In this document: piece after piece, positions 52,399 through 61,239 of the stretch
Layout of the letters: every line of letters begins with the position of its first letter
How positions within the stretch are numbered: position 1 is the stretch's first letter
Origin: an uncultured Bacillota bacterium
Lineage (GTDB): Bacteria > Bacillota_I > Bacilli_A > RF39 > UBA660
Length of the DNA stretch: 64,000 bases
Assembly (NCBI GenBank): GCA_905205665.1
Contig: CAJLEF010000005.1
Span: 1-64,000 of the forward strand
Direction: 5' to 3'
Translations under genes and position numbers: made by a program
Notes under the pieces: model-generated
The model's database searches: none
The model's input: the letters and a program-made list of their open reading frames with translations, nothing else
Told to the model about the DNA's origin: nothing

Positions 52399-53849
52399 TA
52401 TTCTACCTCCTTGGCAATTTGTCCTTTATAGTTCATTTGGCTTTCTAGTAAAGAAGCTAATTTTAAAACTTTTTCATCTTCATAGCAATTACCTGTAATA
52501 TTAACACCTACTGGTAAACCATTTACAAAGCCATCAGGAATGGTTATAGATGGGAAACCACCAAAGTTACCAATTTGTAAATGTTCTTCTAGAACTTGGG
52601 TATTTTCATCTAAAATATTTTTAGCTTCACTAAGTTTTTTAGCAGGTCCTGATCCCACTGGTAAAATAACCGCATCATATTCTTTAAATAAATTTTTGTA
52701 AGTATCTACAATTAAACGACGAACACGTTGGGCATTATGGAAATATCGGTCTTGATTTTCTTTTTGTAAAACATAAGAACCGATTACAAAACGGCGTTTA
52801 ATTAAACTTGAGAATCCTTTAGTACGGGCATCTTTCATCATATCAATGTAATTATCGCCTTCACCTCTTGGGCCAAAAATGATACCAGTTAAATTAGACA
52901 TATTGCTACTTGCTTCAGCACAAGAAATAATAACATAGACACTCGCCACAGCCTTTAAAAGTTTTTCGTCAACAGATACTTCTTCTACTTCAATACCTAA
53001 ATCTTTAAAATGTTTTAAAGTATTATGGAAGTTTTCTAAATGGCTTTTTAATTCATCACTAGCATTAGGGTACCGATTCATATCACATATTTCTTTAATA
53101 TAACAAACTTTTTTTAAAGGTATCTCTTTTTGAAGAGCGTCTTTTAAATGAATGTCTTTACTATCAAAACTAGTCATATCATTTTTGTCGATACCTTTCA
53201 TAGCATCCACAGCAATTGCAGCATCTAAAACACTTCTTGTTAAAACACCACAGTGATCTAAACTAGAGGCAAAAGGAAATAATCCATAACGGCTAATCAT
53301 ACCATAAGTAGGTTTGTAACCAACAATACCACAATAAGCAGCAGGCTTACGAATAGAGTCTCCTGTGTCACTTCCTAGAGCATAAGGATAAACACCAGCC
53401 GCGACAGCAGCCGCAGAACCAGCAGATGATCCTGCTGTCATTCTCGTGTGATCCCAAGGGTTTGTAACGATTCCTGTATGGCAAGTTGTTCCAGTTCCCC
53501 CCATCCCAAATTCATCTAAAGCTGTTTTATTAACCATAATAGCACCAGCTTTTTTTAAGTTTTTAACAGCAGTTGCATCAAAAAATGGTACATAATTTTT
53601 TAAGATGTTAGAAGAACCTGTTGATAAAACACCAGCTGTAGAATAATTATCTTTAACACCATAAGGAATACCAGATAATAAGTTATCTGTTACTTCAGTG
53701 CCTTTTGCACCATCTAAAATGGTAACAAAGGCATTACATGAAGCTTGGACTTCACGTGATTTTTCTAAAGCCTCTTTAACAAGTTCATCACTTGTCACTT
53801 CCTTATTAATTAATTTTTCATGTAAGAAACTAATACTTTTATCCATCAT
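52398..53849 (-). CDS. gatA: GatA, amidotransferase amidase subunit
   Basis: Amidase-signature enzyme that frees ammonia from glutamine. The Ser-cisSer-Lys triad is visible as GIPYGVKDN (Lys), TAGSSAGSAAAVAAG (cis-Ser) and GSDTGDSIRKPAAYCG (Ser nucleophile). The 483 residues are normal. It lies between gatC and gatB in the expected order. Confidence 0.96.
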   Translation of the reverse strand: MMDKSISFLHEKLINKEVTSDELVKEALEKSREVQASCNAFVTILDGAKGTEVTDNLLSGIPYGVKDNYSTAGVLSTGSSNILKNYVPFFDATAVKNLKKAGAIMVNKTALDEFGMGGTGTTCHTGIVTNPWDHTRMTAGSSAGSAAAVAAGVYPYALGSDTGDSIRKPAAYCGIVGYKPTYGMISRYGLFPFASSLDHCGVLTRSVLDAAIAVDAMKGIDKNDMTSFDSKDIHLKDALQKEIPLKKVCYIKEICDMNRYPNASDELKSHLENFHNTLKHFKDLGIEVEEVSVDEKLLKAVASVYVIISCAEASSNMSNLTGIIFGPRGEGDNYIDMMKDARTKGFSSLIKRRFVIGSYVLQKENQDRYFHNAQRVRRLIVDTYKNLFKEYDAVILPVGSGPAKKLSEAKNILDENTQVLEEHLQIGNFGGFPSITIPDGFVNGLPVGVNITGNCYEDEKVLKLASLLESQMNYKGQIAKEVE

Positions 53850-54146
53850 TTATCCCACCACCTTTGGCACGACGATGTAGGCACCGTCTTCATCGCCACT
53901 ATTTCTTAATAAATCATCAATTGGAACCGATTGTTCTGGTTCATCTTCTCTTAATTCATAAACAAAATCATCTAAAGTATGCGTCATAGGTTCTACTTCA
54001 CTTAGATTAGGTATTTCTAGAACTGATTGGATACTCTTATCAATGCTATCAAATTCAAGAGTTATCATATCTTTTTCTTCATCCGTTAAGCCAATAAGTA
54101 ATTTATCCGCATAACTATCAATCATTTCTTTCGTAAATTTATTCAT
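53850..54146 (-). CDS. gatC: GatC, amidotransferase linker subunit
   Basis: A 98-residue subunit that stabilises GatA. It has the helix LLIGLTDEEKDMITLEFDSI and PMTHTLDDFVYELREDEPEQSV, matching the family consensus around LREDxP. It overlaps aspS by 8 nt and adjoins gatA. Confidence 0.92.
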   Translation of the reverse strand: MNKFTKEMIDSYADKLLIGLTDEEKDMITLEFDSIDKSIQSVLEIPNLSEVEPMTHTLDDFVYELREDEPEQSVPIDDLLRNSGDEDGAYIVVPKVVG

Positions 54147-55902
54147 TTTTCTTCTCCTCTCTTACTCTGATACCGAGTTCTTTTAATTGTGTTTCAGTAA
54201 GACTACTTGGGGAACCCATTAAGTTATCCATACCAGTCGTACTTGTTGGAAATGCTTGGACTTCTCTTAAGTTTGGTTCATCTAAAAGAAGCATTAGTAT
54301 TCGGTCAATTCCCGGAGCCATTCCTCCATGAGGAGGACAACCATATTGGAAAGCCGTATAAATAGAATTAAATTTTTCTTTGACTTCTTCTTTAGTATAA
54401 CCAACAATTTCAAAGCCTTTAACTAAACTATCTAAATCGTGGTTTCTTATTGCCCCAGAAGCCATTTCAAAACCATTACAAACAAAATCATATTGATAAG
54501 CTAAGATATCTAAAACATCTTTCTGTTCATAATCTTTAATACCATGATGAGGAAGACTAAATGGATTATGACAAAAATCAATTTTTTTCTTTTCCTCGTC
54601 ATATTCAAACATTGGAAAATCTTTAACAATACAAAGTTCTAATTTATTTTTATCAATTAAATTACATTTTTCACCAAGATAAATTCGAATTAAACTAGCG
54701 TATTTTAAAGCTAATTTAAGGTTTCGATTGGCAATGAAAAATAACACAGAATTAGGTTTCATTTGACACTCAGAAATCAAATTTTTTCGTTCTTCTTCAC
54801 TTAAAAATTTGTCAATTGGACCTTTTAAGGTATTATCATTCGTTAAAGTAAGATAACCAATACCAGGCATACCAATAGAGCTTGCATAATCTACAATTTC
54901 ATTAAACCAACTATTTGATTTATCCCCAATATCAGAAACTAAAATAACCTTAATATAACTTTTTTGAAAAGGTTTAAAAGTCGTATCTTTTAAAATATTG
55001 GTAATATCTTTAATAAGTAAAGGATTTCTTAAATCAGGTTTATCTGTTCCATAATTATCCATAGCTTCTTTATAAGTTAGGCGTCTAAAAGGTTTAGGAC
55101 TTACTTCTTTTTCGGAAAACTTTGTAAAGACATCATAGAAAACATCTTCTCCTAAAGAAAGAACATCTTCTTCGGTAACATAACTCATTTCCATATCCAG
55201 TTGATAAAATTCTAGCGTTCGATCACGTCTTGCATCTTCATCTCGAAAACAAGGCGCAATTTGAAAATATTTGGAAATGCCACCAACCATTAAAAGTTCT
55301 TTATATATCTGAGGGGCTTGAGGTAAGGCATAAAATTTACCTTTAAAGTTTCTTGATGGAACTACAAAGTCTCTAGCTCCTTCTGGACTAGAAGCCGTTA
55401 AAATAGGAGTTTGAACTTCCGTAAAACCTAAATCATACATTTTGTTACGTAGAAAATGTAAGACATCACTACGTAATTTAAAATTCTTTTGCACTTCTTT
55501 GTTACGTAAATCTAAGTAACGATATTTTAATCTCGTATCTTCACTTACTTTTTTACTTGTTCTAATATCAAATGGTAAAACACTTAAAGAACGACTTAAA
55601 ACTTCTAAAGAAGAAACAAGAAGTTCTATTTCCCCAGTTTTTAGTTTAGGGTTATAAGTTTCTTCACTACGATGGCGAATAACACCGCTTACTTTAATAA
55701 CACTTTCTTTGCTTAGATGAGCAAACTTCGCATCATCATTAGAAACAATTTGTAATGTATCTGTGGTATCACGAAGATCTAAGAATAAAACACCGCCATG
55801 ATCACGAATATTTTCAATCCAACCACTAACGGTAATTGTCTTACCAATATCTTCTTTAGTTAGATCTTTGATTTCCCAATCACGATAAATATTTTCTTTC
55901 AT
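54139..55902 (-). CDS. aspS: Aspartyl-tRNA synthetase
   Basis: Bacterial-type class IIb synthetase of about 587 residues with the OB anticodon-binding domain (VSGWIENIRDHGGVLFLDLRD), catalytic motif 2 (FRDEDARRDRTLEFYQLDMEMS), the bacterial GAD insertion, and motif 3 (GMAPGIDRILMLL). ATG 55902 has GGATG-type spacing to AAAGG; ATG 55908 is the alternative. The same operon contains AsnRS and GatCAB, so GatCAB may serve mainly Gln-tRNA. Confidence 0.95.
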   Translation of the reverse strand: MKENIYRDWEIKDLTKEDIGKTITVSGWIENIRDHGGVLFLDLRDTTDTLQIVSNDDAKFAHLSKESVIKVSGVIRHRSEETYNPKLKTGEIELLVSSLEVLSRSLSVLPFDIRTSKKVSEDTRLKYRYLDLRNKEVQKNFKLRSDVLHFLRNKMYDLGFTEVQTPILTASSPEGARDFVVPSRNFKGKFYALPQAPQIYKELLMVGGISKYFQIAPCFRDEDARRDRTLEFYQLDMEMSYVTEEDVLSLGEDVFYDVFTKFSEKEVSPKPFRRLTYKEAMDNYGTDKPDLRNPLLIKDITNILKDTTFKPFQKSYIKVILVSDIGDKSNSWFNEIVDYASSIGMPGIGYLTLTNDNTLKGPIDKFLSEEERKNLISECQMKPNSVLFFIANRNLKLALKYASLIRIYLGEKCNLIDKNKLELCIVKDFPMFEYDEEKKKIDFCHNPFSLPHHGIKDYEQKDVLDILAYQYDFVCNGFEMASGAIRNHDLDSLVKGFEIVGYTKEEVKEKFNSIYTAFQYGCPPHGGMAPGIDRILMLLLDEPNLREVQAFPTSTTGMDNLMGSPSSLTETQLKELGIRVREEKKNE

Positions 55903-55913
55903 AAACATCCTTT

Positions 55914-57278
55914 CTAGAATTCACAAGAACCTGGAACTCTTGGGTAAGCGATAACATCACGAATATTATCAACCCCTGTTAGATAAATTAAAAGTCTTTC
56001 AAAGCCCATACCAAAACCAGAATGAACTACTGTACCGTATTTACGTAAATCGGTGTACCATTTTAACTCTTCTGTATTCATATGAAGTTCTTCCATACGT
56101 TTTAAGAGTTTGTCATAATCTTCTTCTCTTTGGCTACCCCCCATAAGTTCACCGGATAAAGGAACTTCTAAATCTACAGCACGAACGGTTTTACCATCTT
56201 CATTTTGTTTCATATAAAAGGCTTTAATATCTTTAGGCCAATCGGTGATGAAAACAGGACCATGGAAATATTCGGTAATAAAGGTTTCATGTTCTTTATG
56301 AATATCTTCCCCATATTCTGGCTCAAATTCCCATTTTTGATGAGCATTTTTTAAAATAGTAATAACCTCTTCATGAGTAACACGGGTAAAAGTACTTTTA
56401 GTTAATGTTTCTAGTTTGTTAATTAAGCCATTAGAAACGAATTTATCTAAGAAAGCTAATTCATCTTTGCCATGCTCTAAAACATATGAAACAACATGTT
56501 TTAACATATCTTCTTCAATGTCCATTAACTCATCTAAATCGCAGAAAGCAATTTCTGGTTCTATCATCCAAAATTCTGCCGCATGCGTTTTAGTATTAGA
56601 GTTTTCTGCTCTAAAAGTAGGGCCAAAGGTGTAAACCTTGGAAAAAGCAGTGGCAAAAGTTTCAGCTTCTAGTTGGCCTGATACTGTTAAAGAAGTTTGC
56701 TTACCAAAGAAATCTTTTTTATAATCTACTTCGCCTTTTATTTTATCTAAAGGTATTGTTGTTACTTGAAACATTTCACCAGCTCCTTCACAGTCTGAAG
56801 CTGTAATTAAAGGGGCATTAAAGTAAATATAACCTCTTGTCTGAAAGTATTCATGAATGGCAAAGGCTGCTAAAGAACGAATACGAAAGACTGCTTGGAA
56901 TAAATTCGCTCTTGGTCTTAAATGAGCAATACTTCTTAAAAATTCTTTACTATGTTTTTTAGGCTGTAAAGGATAATCTTTCGCACATTCTCCAAGTAAA
57001 GTGATTTTAGTAGCTTTTAATTCAATACTTTGGGTTCCTTCTCCTTTTTTTAAGATACCTTCTACTTCAATAGAAGAACCAAAGTTAATCGTATCTACTT
57101 CTTTAAAATTTGGTAAAGTCGTATCATAGACAACTTGAAGTTTTTTAATAGAAGTGCCATCTGCTAAATCAATAAAGCCAAAATTAGAGCCATGACGATG
57201 ATTACGAATCCAACCACTCACCTTTATTTCTTTATCCATTAATTTCTCTTCATCTTTATAAATATCCATTAAATACAT
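55914..57278 (-). CDS. asnS: Asparaginyl-tRNA synthetase
   Basis: Class IIb synthetase of 454 residues: OB domain (VSGWIRNHRHGSNFGFIDLADG), motif 2 (FGPTFRAENSNTKTHAAEFWMIEPE) and motif 3 (HSGFGMGFERLLIYLTG). The AEFWM signature separates AsnRS from AspRS. AAAGGGATG precedes the ATG. It is first behind the T-box, consistent with the predicted Asn specifier. Confidence 0.95.
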   Translation of the reverse strand: MYLMDIYKDEEKLMDKEIKVSGWIRNHRHGSNFGFIDLADGTSIKKLQVVYDTTLPNFKEVDTINFGSSIEVEGILKKGEGTQSIELKATKITLLGECAKDYPLQPKKHSKEFLRSIAHLRPRANLFQAVFRIRSLAAFAIHEYFQTRGYIYFNAPLITASDCEGAGEMFQVTTIPLDKIKGEVDYKKDFFGKQTSLTVSGQLEAETFATAFSKVYTFGPTFRAENSNTKTHAAEFWMIEPEIAFCDLDELMDIEEDMLKHVVSYVLEHGKDELAFLDKFVSNGLINKLETLTKSTFTRVTHEEVITILKNAHQKWEFEPEYGEDIHKEHETFITEYFHGPVFITDWPKDIKAFYMKQNEDGKTVRAVDLEVPLSGELMGGSQREEDYDKLLKRMEELHMNTEELKWYTDLRKYGTVVHSGFGMGFERLLIYLTGVDNIRDVIAYPRVPGSCEF

Positions 57279-57299
57279 TTTTATTCATCCCTTTCTTTT

Positions 57300-57515
57300 A
57301 ACAAAAAAACCTAAGTAATTTTATAAGGACGACTTAAAAAGCCGCGGTGCCACCTTATTTTACCTAGGTACTCTCAAAAATAGTTTTATCGGTTCAACCG
57401 TTTTAAGGATATAAAGAGTCGTTTTTCAAAAAGCATTATAAAAGCATTTACACCCACTAGCTCTCTCTTTGTTATAAATATACTTTTCTACTCGTCTCTT
57501 TCTTAAAAGACCTCT
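57300..57515 (-). promoter_or_regulatory. T-box riboswitch (asparagine) of the asnS-aspS-gatCAB operon
   Basis: On the minus strand the T-box core AAGGTGGCACCGCGG is at 57342-57356. Stem I shows the AAGAG/CTCTT base, the AAAAGTAT/ATGCTTTT upper stem, and an AGAGAGAGCTAGTGGGTG apical part. The specifier loop contains AAC followed by G (57421-57423), pointing to Asn. UGGC in the T-box bulge would pair with a tRNA ending G73-CCA. The terminator pairs CCTAGGTAA with TTACTTAGG and runs into seven Ts (57303-57368). TTGACG at 57543-57548 (complement) gives the promoter. Confidence 0.92.
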
Positions 57516-57677
57516 TTTATTTTAACCCCTTTTATAAGAAATCGTCAACATTTTTTACACCAATCATCTAAAGAAGCACGTTTAATAGTTAATTATATTG
57601 CTTTTTTAGAATATATTAGAAATACACTAAACAACCTGCCGGATTATTTTATATTGAAATAGACTCTCAAAAAGACC

Positions 57678-58559
57678 TCATTTTCGCATCATTTTATTAC
57701 GATATTCTTCTTGTAAATAAGAATTAGAAAGATGAGTGTATATTTCTGTTGTTCCCAAGTTTTCATGTCCTAATAATTCCTGAACTGTCTTAATATCGGC
57801 TCCATTGGCAAGTAGATGAGTTGCAAAAGTATGCCTTAAAGTATGAGGCGATAAATGATGGTTGATTCCGGAAGAAAGAGCTTTTTTTTCAATCATTTTA
57901 AAAATACTACTACGACTTAGTTTTCCTCCTCTTTGATTAACTAATAAATAATCATGGTTTTCTTTTTTTAGTAATGATGGTCGTATCGAAAGATATTTAT
58001 CTAAAGCATCCTGAGCAAATTCACCATAATAAACAGTCCTGCCTTTTTGACCTTTACCTGTAACGGTGATTCTTCTATCTGATTTATATATATCTCCTAT
58101 TTTAATATCTGATAATTCACTTACCCGAAGTCCTGTAGAATAAAGAAGTTCTAAAACAAGATGGCACTCTATATCCCATGATGTGTCAAGTTTATCAAAA
58201 TGCAAAAGTTTTTCTGTTTCCTCATAATTTAAAGTGTTAGGTAAAGGTTTATTTAATTTAGGATTATGAATTTTCTCAAAAACATTATTTTCTACTACAC
58301 CTTTTTGTTCTAAATAACGATAAAAACTACGAAGAGCACTTAAGTGTCTAGCAATACTTTTGTTTTTGAATTTTTCTTGATCTAACAATTTTAAATATGT
58401 TCGTACATCTTCTTTTGTTAAAGATAAATATGACAAGTTATGTTCCTTTAAAAATAAGGCAAATTCATCTAAATCTGTTTGATAAGCTAACACCGTATTA
58501 GAAGAAACCATCTTCACATCTGTCAAGTATTGTAAAAATTCTTCGACTTTATTTTTCAT
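57678..58559 (-). CDS. Tyrosine recombinase, XerC/XerD-like (second copy)
   Basis: A 293-residue relative of the 46.4-kb gene. Catalytic residues: Arg in YSTGLRVSEL, Lys in TGKGQKGR, HTLRHTFATHLL and Tyr in GTTEIYTHLS. The core-binding domain starts VEEFLQYLTDVKMVSSNTVLAY. Two Xer enzymes in one chromosome are the usual XerC/XerD pair; this one looks slightly more XerD-like, which is a guess. Confidence 0.88.
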   Translation of the reverse strand: MKNKVEEFLQYLTDVKMVSSNTVLAYQTDLDEFALFLKEHNLSYLSLTKEDVRTYLKLLDQEKFKNKSIARHLSALRSFYRYLEQKGVVENNVFEKIHNPKLNKPLPNTLNYEETEKLLHFDKLDTSWDIECHLVLELLYSTGLRVSELSDIKIGDIYKSDRRITVTGKGQKGRTVYYGEFAQDALDKYLSIRPSLLKKENHDYLLVNQRGGKLSRSSIFKMIEKKALSSGINHHLSPHTLRHTFATHLLANGADIKTVQELLGHENLGTTEIYTHLSNSYLQEEYRNKMMRK

Positions 58560-58637
58560 TTATATCACGTTTTAATTCTAGCATCTTTATTGTCAAATGG
58601 AAAGGTATTTGCTATAATTTTCTTAGGTGATGAAAAG

Positions 58638-59981
58638 ATGATGACAACTTTACAAATAATAGTTAACAAAACATTGACGTTCGTTTGTAAATTATTTCAT
58701 AAAAATGGCAGTCAATTTCCGGGAGCTATTAGTTACAATATGAATCAACATGTCCTAGAAAAGATTAAATATCCTAAATATGTGATTGGTGTAACAGGTT
58801 CTAGTGGTAAGGGGACTACAACCCAAATGATTTATCATATTTTAACAGATGCTGGTTTAGATGTTAGTTATAACGCTTCTGGAAGTAACGGTATTCGGGG
58901 AATTACTACCTTAGTTTTAAATAACTGTACCCTAACTGGTAAGTTTAAACATGATGTTTTACTTTTAGAACTTGATGAAAGACACTTGCATTTAGCTTTT
59001 GGTAAAAATAAAATGACCCATCTTGTAGTAACTAATATTACTCGTGATCAACCCGCTAGAAACGGTTCTCCAGATCTTATTTATGATGCTATTTTTAATG
59101 CCATAGATGAACAAACAACGCTTATTTTAAACGCAGATGACCCAGGTCTTATGAAAGAAAAAATTAATTTTAAGGGGAAAATAGTTACTTATGGTATTAA
59201 TAAGACAAAAGATTCTTATTCTAAAAAAGAAAACTTTTCAGTAGATAATGCTTACTGTCCAAAATGTCATAAAAAACTTGTGTATTATTATTATCATTAT
59301 GGTCATATTGGTTCTTATTATTGCCAAAACTGTGACTTTAAAAGAGGAAATCCTGATTATACAGCAACTAAAGTTGATTTAAAAAATAAAACAATGTTAA
59401 TTAACAATAATGAGGTTTGCTTAAATAAAAATTTCTTTTTTACAGCCTATGCTACCTTAGCGGCCTATGCTCTTACAAATACTATAGGTATTAAAGAAAA
59501 ACAAATTTTATATGCTTTAAATGACGACATGATTGAATCTAAAAGAGGCCATGAATATATGATTGATAACCGACATGTTTTAATGCTTGAAAGTAAAAAC
59601 GAAAATGCTTTGAGTTATTATCAGTCTTTACGATATATTGTGAATGAAGATGGTCAAAAAAGTGTTATTTTAGGTTTTGATAATGTTTCAAGAAGATATA
59701 AATTTAATGATTTAAGTTGGCTTTGGGATGTTGATTTTGAACTTCTAAATGACGATAGTATTGAAAAAATATTTTTAATTGGCCGATTTAAATGGGATGT
59801 TTTAGTAAGGCTTAAATATGCGAAGATTAAGGCTAAAAAAATCGTTCTTATTGATGATTTAAACAATTTAATTGATACAGTAAAAAAAGAATCAATTGGT
59901 GATATTTATACAATGGTATGCTTTGATATGACAGAAATCATCAAAAAGAAAATAAAGGAGTACAATAATGGAAACAATTAA
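58638..59981 (+). CDS. murT: MurT-like Mur ligase (DUF1727 type), divergent
   Basis: A 447-residue Mur ligase-like protein. It has the P-loop TGSSGKGTTTQM (the usual MurT form is TGTNGKTTTT), an inserted zinc ribbon CPKCHKKL...CQNCDF, and a C-terminal DUF1727 region. The motif commonly KNPAGFN reads SKNENALSYYQS. In MurT/GatD the pair amidates lipid II Glu. The start at 58638 follows TTAGGTGATG. It overlaps gatD by 14 nt. The divergent motifs make the precise reaction uncertain. Confidence 0.75.
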   Translation: MMTTLQIIVNKTLTFVCKLFHKNGSQFPGAISYNMNQHVLEKIKYPKYVIGVTGSSGKGTTTQMIYHILTDAGLDVSYNASGSNGIRGITTLVLNNCTLTGKFKHDVLLLELDERHLHLAFGKNKMTHLVVTNITRDQPARNGSPDLIYDAIFNAIDEQTTLILNADDPGLMKEKINFKGKIVTYGINKTKDSYSKKENFSVDNAYCPKCHKKLVYYYYHYGHIGSYYCQNCDFKRGNPDYTATKVDLKNKTMLINNNEVCLNKNFFFTAYATLAAYALTNTIGIKEKQILYALNDDMIESKRGHEYMIDNRHVLMLESKNENALSYYQSLRYIVNEDGQKSVILGFDNVSRRYKFNDLSWLWDVDFELLNDDSIEKIFLIGRFKWDVLVRLKYAKIKAKKIVLIDDLNNLIDTVKKESIGDIYTMVCFDMTEIIKKKIKEYNNGNN

Positions 59982-60699
59982 AATAGCGCATTTATATTAT
60001 GATCTTATGAATTTATATGGTGAACATGGCAATGTAAGATGTTTAACTCATCATTTGGAAAGCCATGATGTCCGTGTCATTGTTCACAATTTAAGTATTG
60101 ATGATAAAATCAAATTTGATGATTATGATATTTTTTATATAGGAAGTGGTTCTAAAGAATCTTTTCTTCTTTCTTTAAATGATTTAATGAAAAGAAAAGA
60201 AGATATAATTAAGGCTTATAATAAAAATAAATTTTTCTTTGTGACCGGTAATGCCTTAGATTTCTTTGGTGAAAGTTTCACAACCGTAGATGATGTCAAA
60301 TATGAAACATTAGGCTTATTTAAATATCAAAGTTATGAAACAGATTTCCGTATTGTTGGTGAACAAGTATTTGAAATGAAAGATTTAAAAGATGAGGTTA
60401 TTGGTTTTGAAAATAGAAATTCTGTTTTAAAAAATGTGCATGAAAAAAATTTATTTACGATTAAATCTGGAACAGGTTATGCTCCTAATGAAACAAAAGA
60501 TGGTATTTTAAAGAAACATTTTTATGGCACTTATCTTCTAGGTCCTTTATTTATTCGTAATCCTTATTTTACAGAAAAAATAATTAAGGAAATATTAAAG
60601 CAAAGAAAATTAGAATACAAACCTTTTGAAGATGAAATTGAAATTACTGCTTACCATGAATATCAAAAAAATTTATTAAACGAAAAAGAAGACGAATAA
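59968..60699 (+). CDS. gatD: GatD-like class I glutamine amidotransferase homologue lacking catalytic residues
   Basis: A 243-residue homologue of GatD: KIAHLYYDLMNLYGEHGNVRCL matches the family N-terminus. However the nucleophile elbow, normally CGGxQLLG, reads TGNALDFFG with Gly94 in the Cys position, and the usual YLHGP reads YLLGP with Leu191 for the His. The lid sequence also lacks the typical ENHGG pattern. A glutaminase role is therefore unlikely. The partner MurT-like gene overlaps it by 14 nt. Confidence 0.75.
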   Translation: METIKIAHLYYDLMNLYGEHGNVRCLTHHLESHDVRVIVHNLSIDDKIKFDDYDIFYIGSGSKESFLLSLNDLMKRKEDIIKAYNKNKFFFVTGNALDFFGESFTTVDDVKYETLGLFKYQSYETDFRIVGEQVFEMKDLKDEVIGFENRNSVLKNVHEKNLFTIKSGTGYAPNETKDGILKKHFYGTYLLGPLFIRNPYFTEKIIKEILKQRKLEYKPFEDEIEITAYHEYQKNLLNEKEDE

Positions 60700-60712
60700 G
60701 TCTTCTTTTCTA
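60684..60712. terminator. Bidirectional terminator after gatD
   Basis: AAAAGAAGAC and GTCTTCTTTT form a 10-bp stem with a 6-nt loop overlapping the gatD stop. It also ends a minus-strand transcript (below). Confidence 0.8.
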
Positions 60713-60807
60713 CTACTTAAGAGAACGTAAAACACGAATACGATAAACTGCCATAGCCTTTAAAATAAAGGTTATAAACAGCCTCAAGGAGAATAATTTT
60801 CTCCTCA
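60684..60807 (-). ncRNA. Candidate small RNA or small-ORF transcript, minus strand
   Basis: A complete minus-strand unit between gatD and the prepilin gene. The promoter is TTGACA, 17 nt, TAGTAT. A hairpin AGGAGAA/TTCTCCT (60787-60805) and a CCTTTA/TAAAGG hairpin follow, then the terminator at 60684-60712. It contains a 13-codon ORF (60713-60754, MAVYRIRVLRSLK) that could be coding or incidental. No known RNA family is recognised. Confidence 0.5.
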
Positions 60808-60813
60808 AGAAAG

Positions 60814-60842
60814 ATACTATCATAATAAAATATATCTGTCAA
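60814..60842 (-). promoter_or_regulatory. Promoter of the candidate small RNA
   Basis: Minus strand TTGACA (complement 60837-60842), 17-nt spacer, TAGTAT (complement 60814-60819). Lies between the prepilin stop and the RNA. Confidence 0.65.
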
Positions 60843-60858
60843 AGGCAATGTCTAATTT

Positions 60859-61239
60859 TTATTTTGAATCTAAAGAATCAACTGAACAAGTAAATTCACT
60901 ATTTTGATAAGTGATTTCAACATATGTTTTAGAAGAAATCTTCTCGTGTTTTCTAGGGTCTATTAAATCGTCATCACTAATAAGACCTTGTTCTAATAAG
61001 ACTGTTACAGCCACATCACATTTGCCCCTAGTAATACACGTACTTCGAAGTGTTTTGCCGGCATTTAAATGAATATAACTACAAGCAGCCTTCGAAAGAG
61101 TTGCTTTAAAAAGATCATATTGTTTATCTTGTTCCTTATTTAAAATACCACTCATATTGGAGACAATAACCATACCCAAGACACCTAAAAGAGCAATAGT
61201 AATAACTAGTTCCACCAATGTAAATCCTTTTTTATTCAT
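60859..61239 (-). CDS. Type IV prepilin-like protein
   Basis: A 126-residue pseudopilin-type protein with the prepilin peptidase site KKG-FTLVELVITIALLGVL and the hydrophobic helix that follows. The C-terminal part contains three or four Cys (CSYIH, CITRGKCD, FTCSVD), compatible with disulfides. ComGC-like function in DNA uptake is possible, but no comG genes are nearby. It overlaps psd by 4 nt and is the last gene of the lipid operon. Confidence 0.8.
   Translation of the reverse strand: MNKKGFTLVELVITIALLGVLGMVIVSNMSGILNKEQDKQYDLFKATLSKAACSYIHLNAGKTLRSTCITRGKCDVAVTVLLEQGLISDDDLIDPRKHEKISSKTYVEITYQNSEFTCSVDSLDSK

Noticed and set aside
57540..57677. A second RNA leader between the T-box promoter and the recombinase gene
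   Set aside because: No stable hairpin pair or T-run beyond chance was found in these bases.
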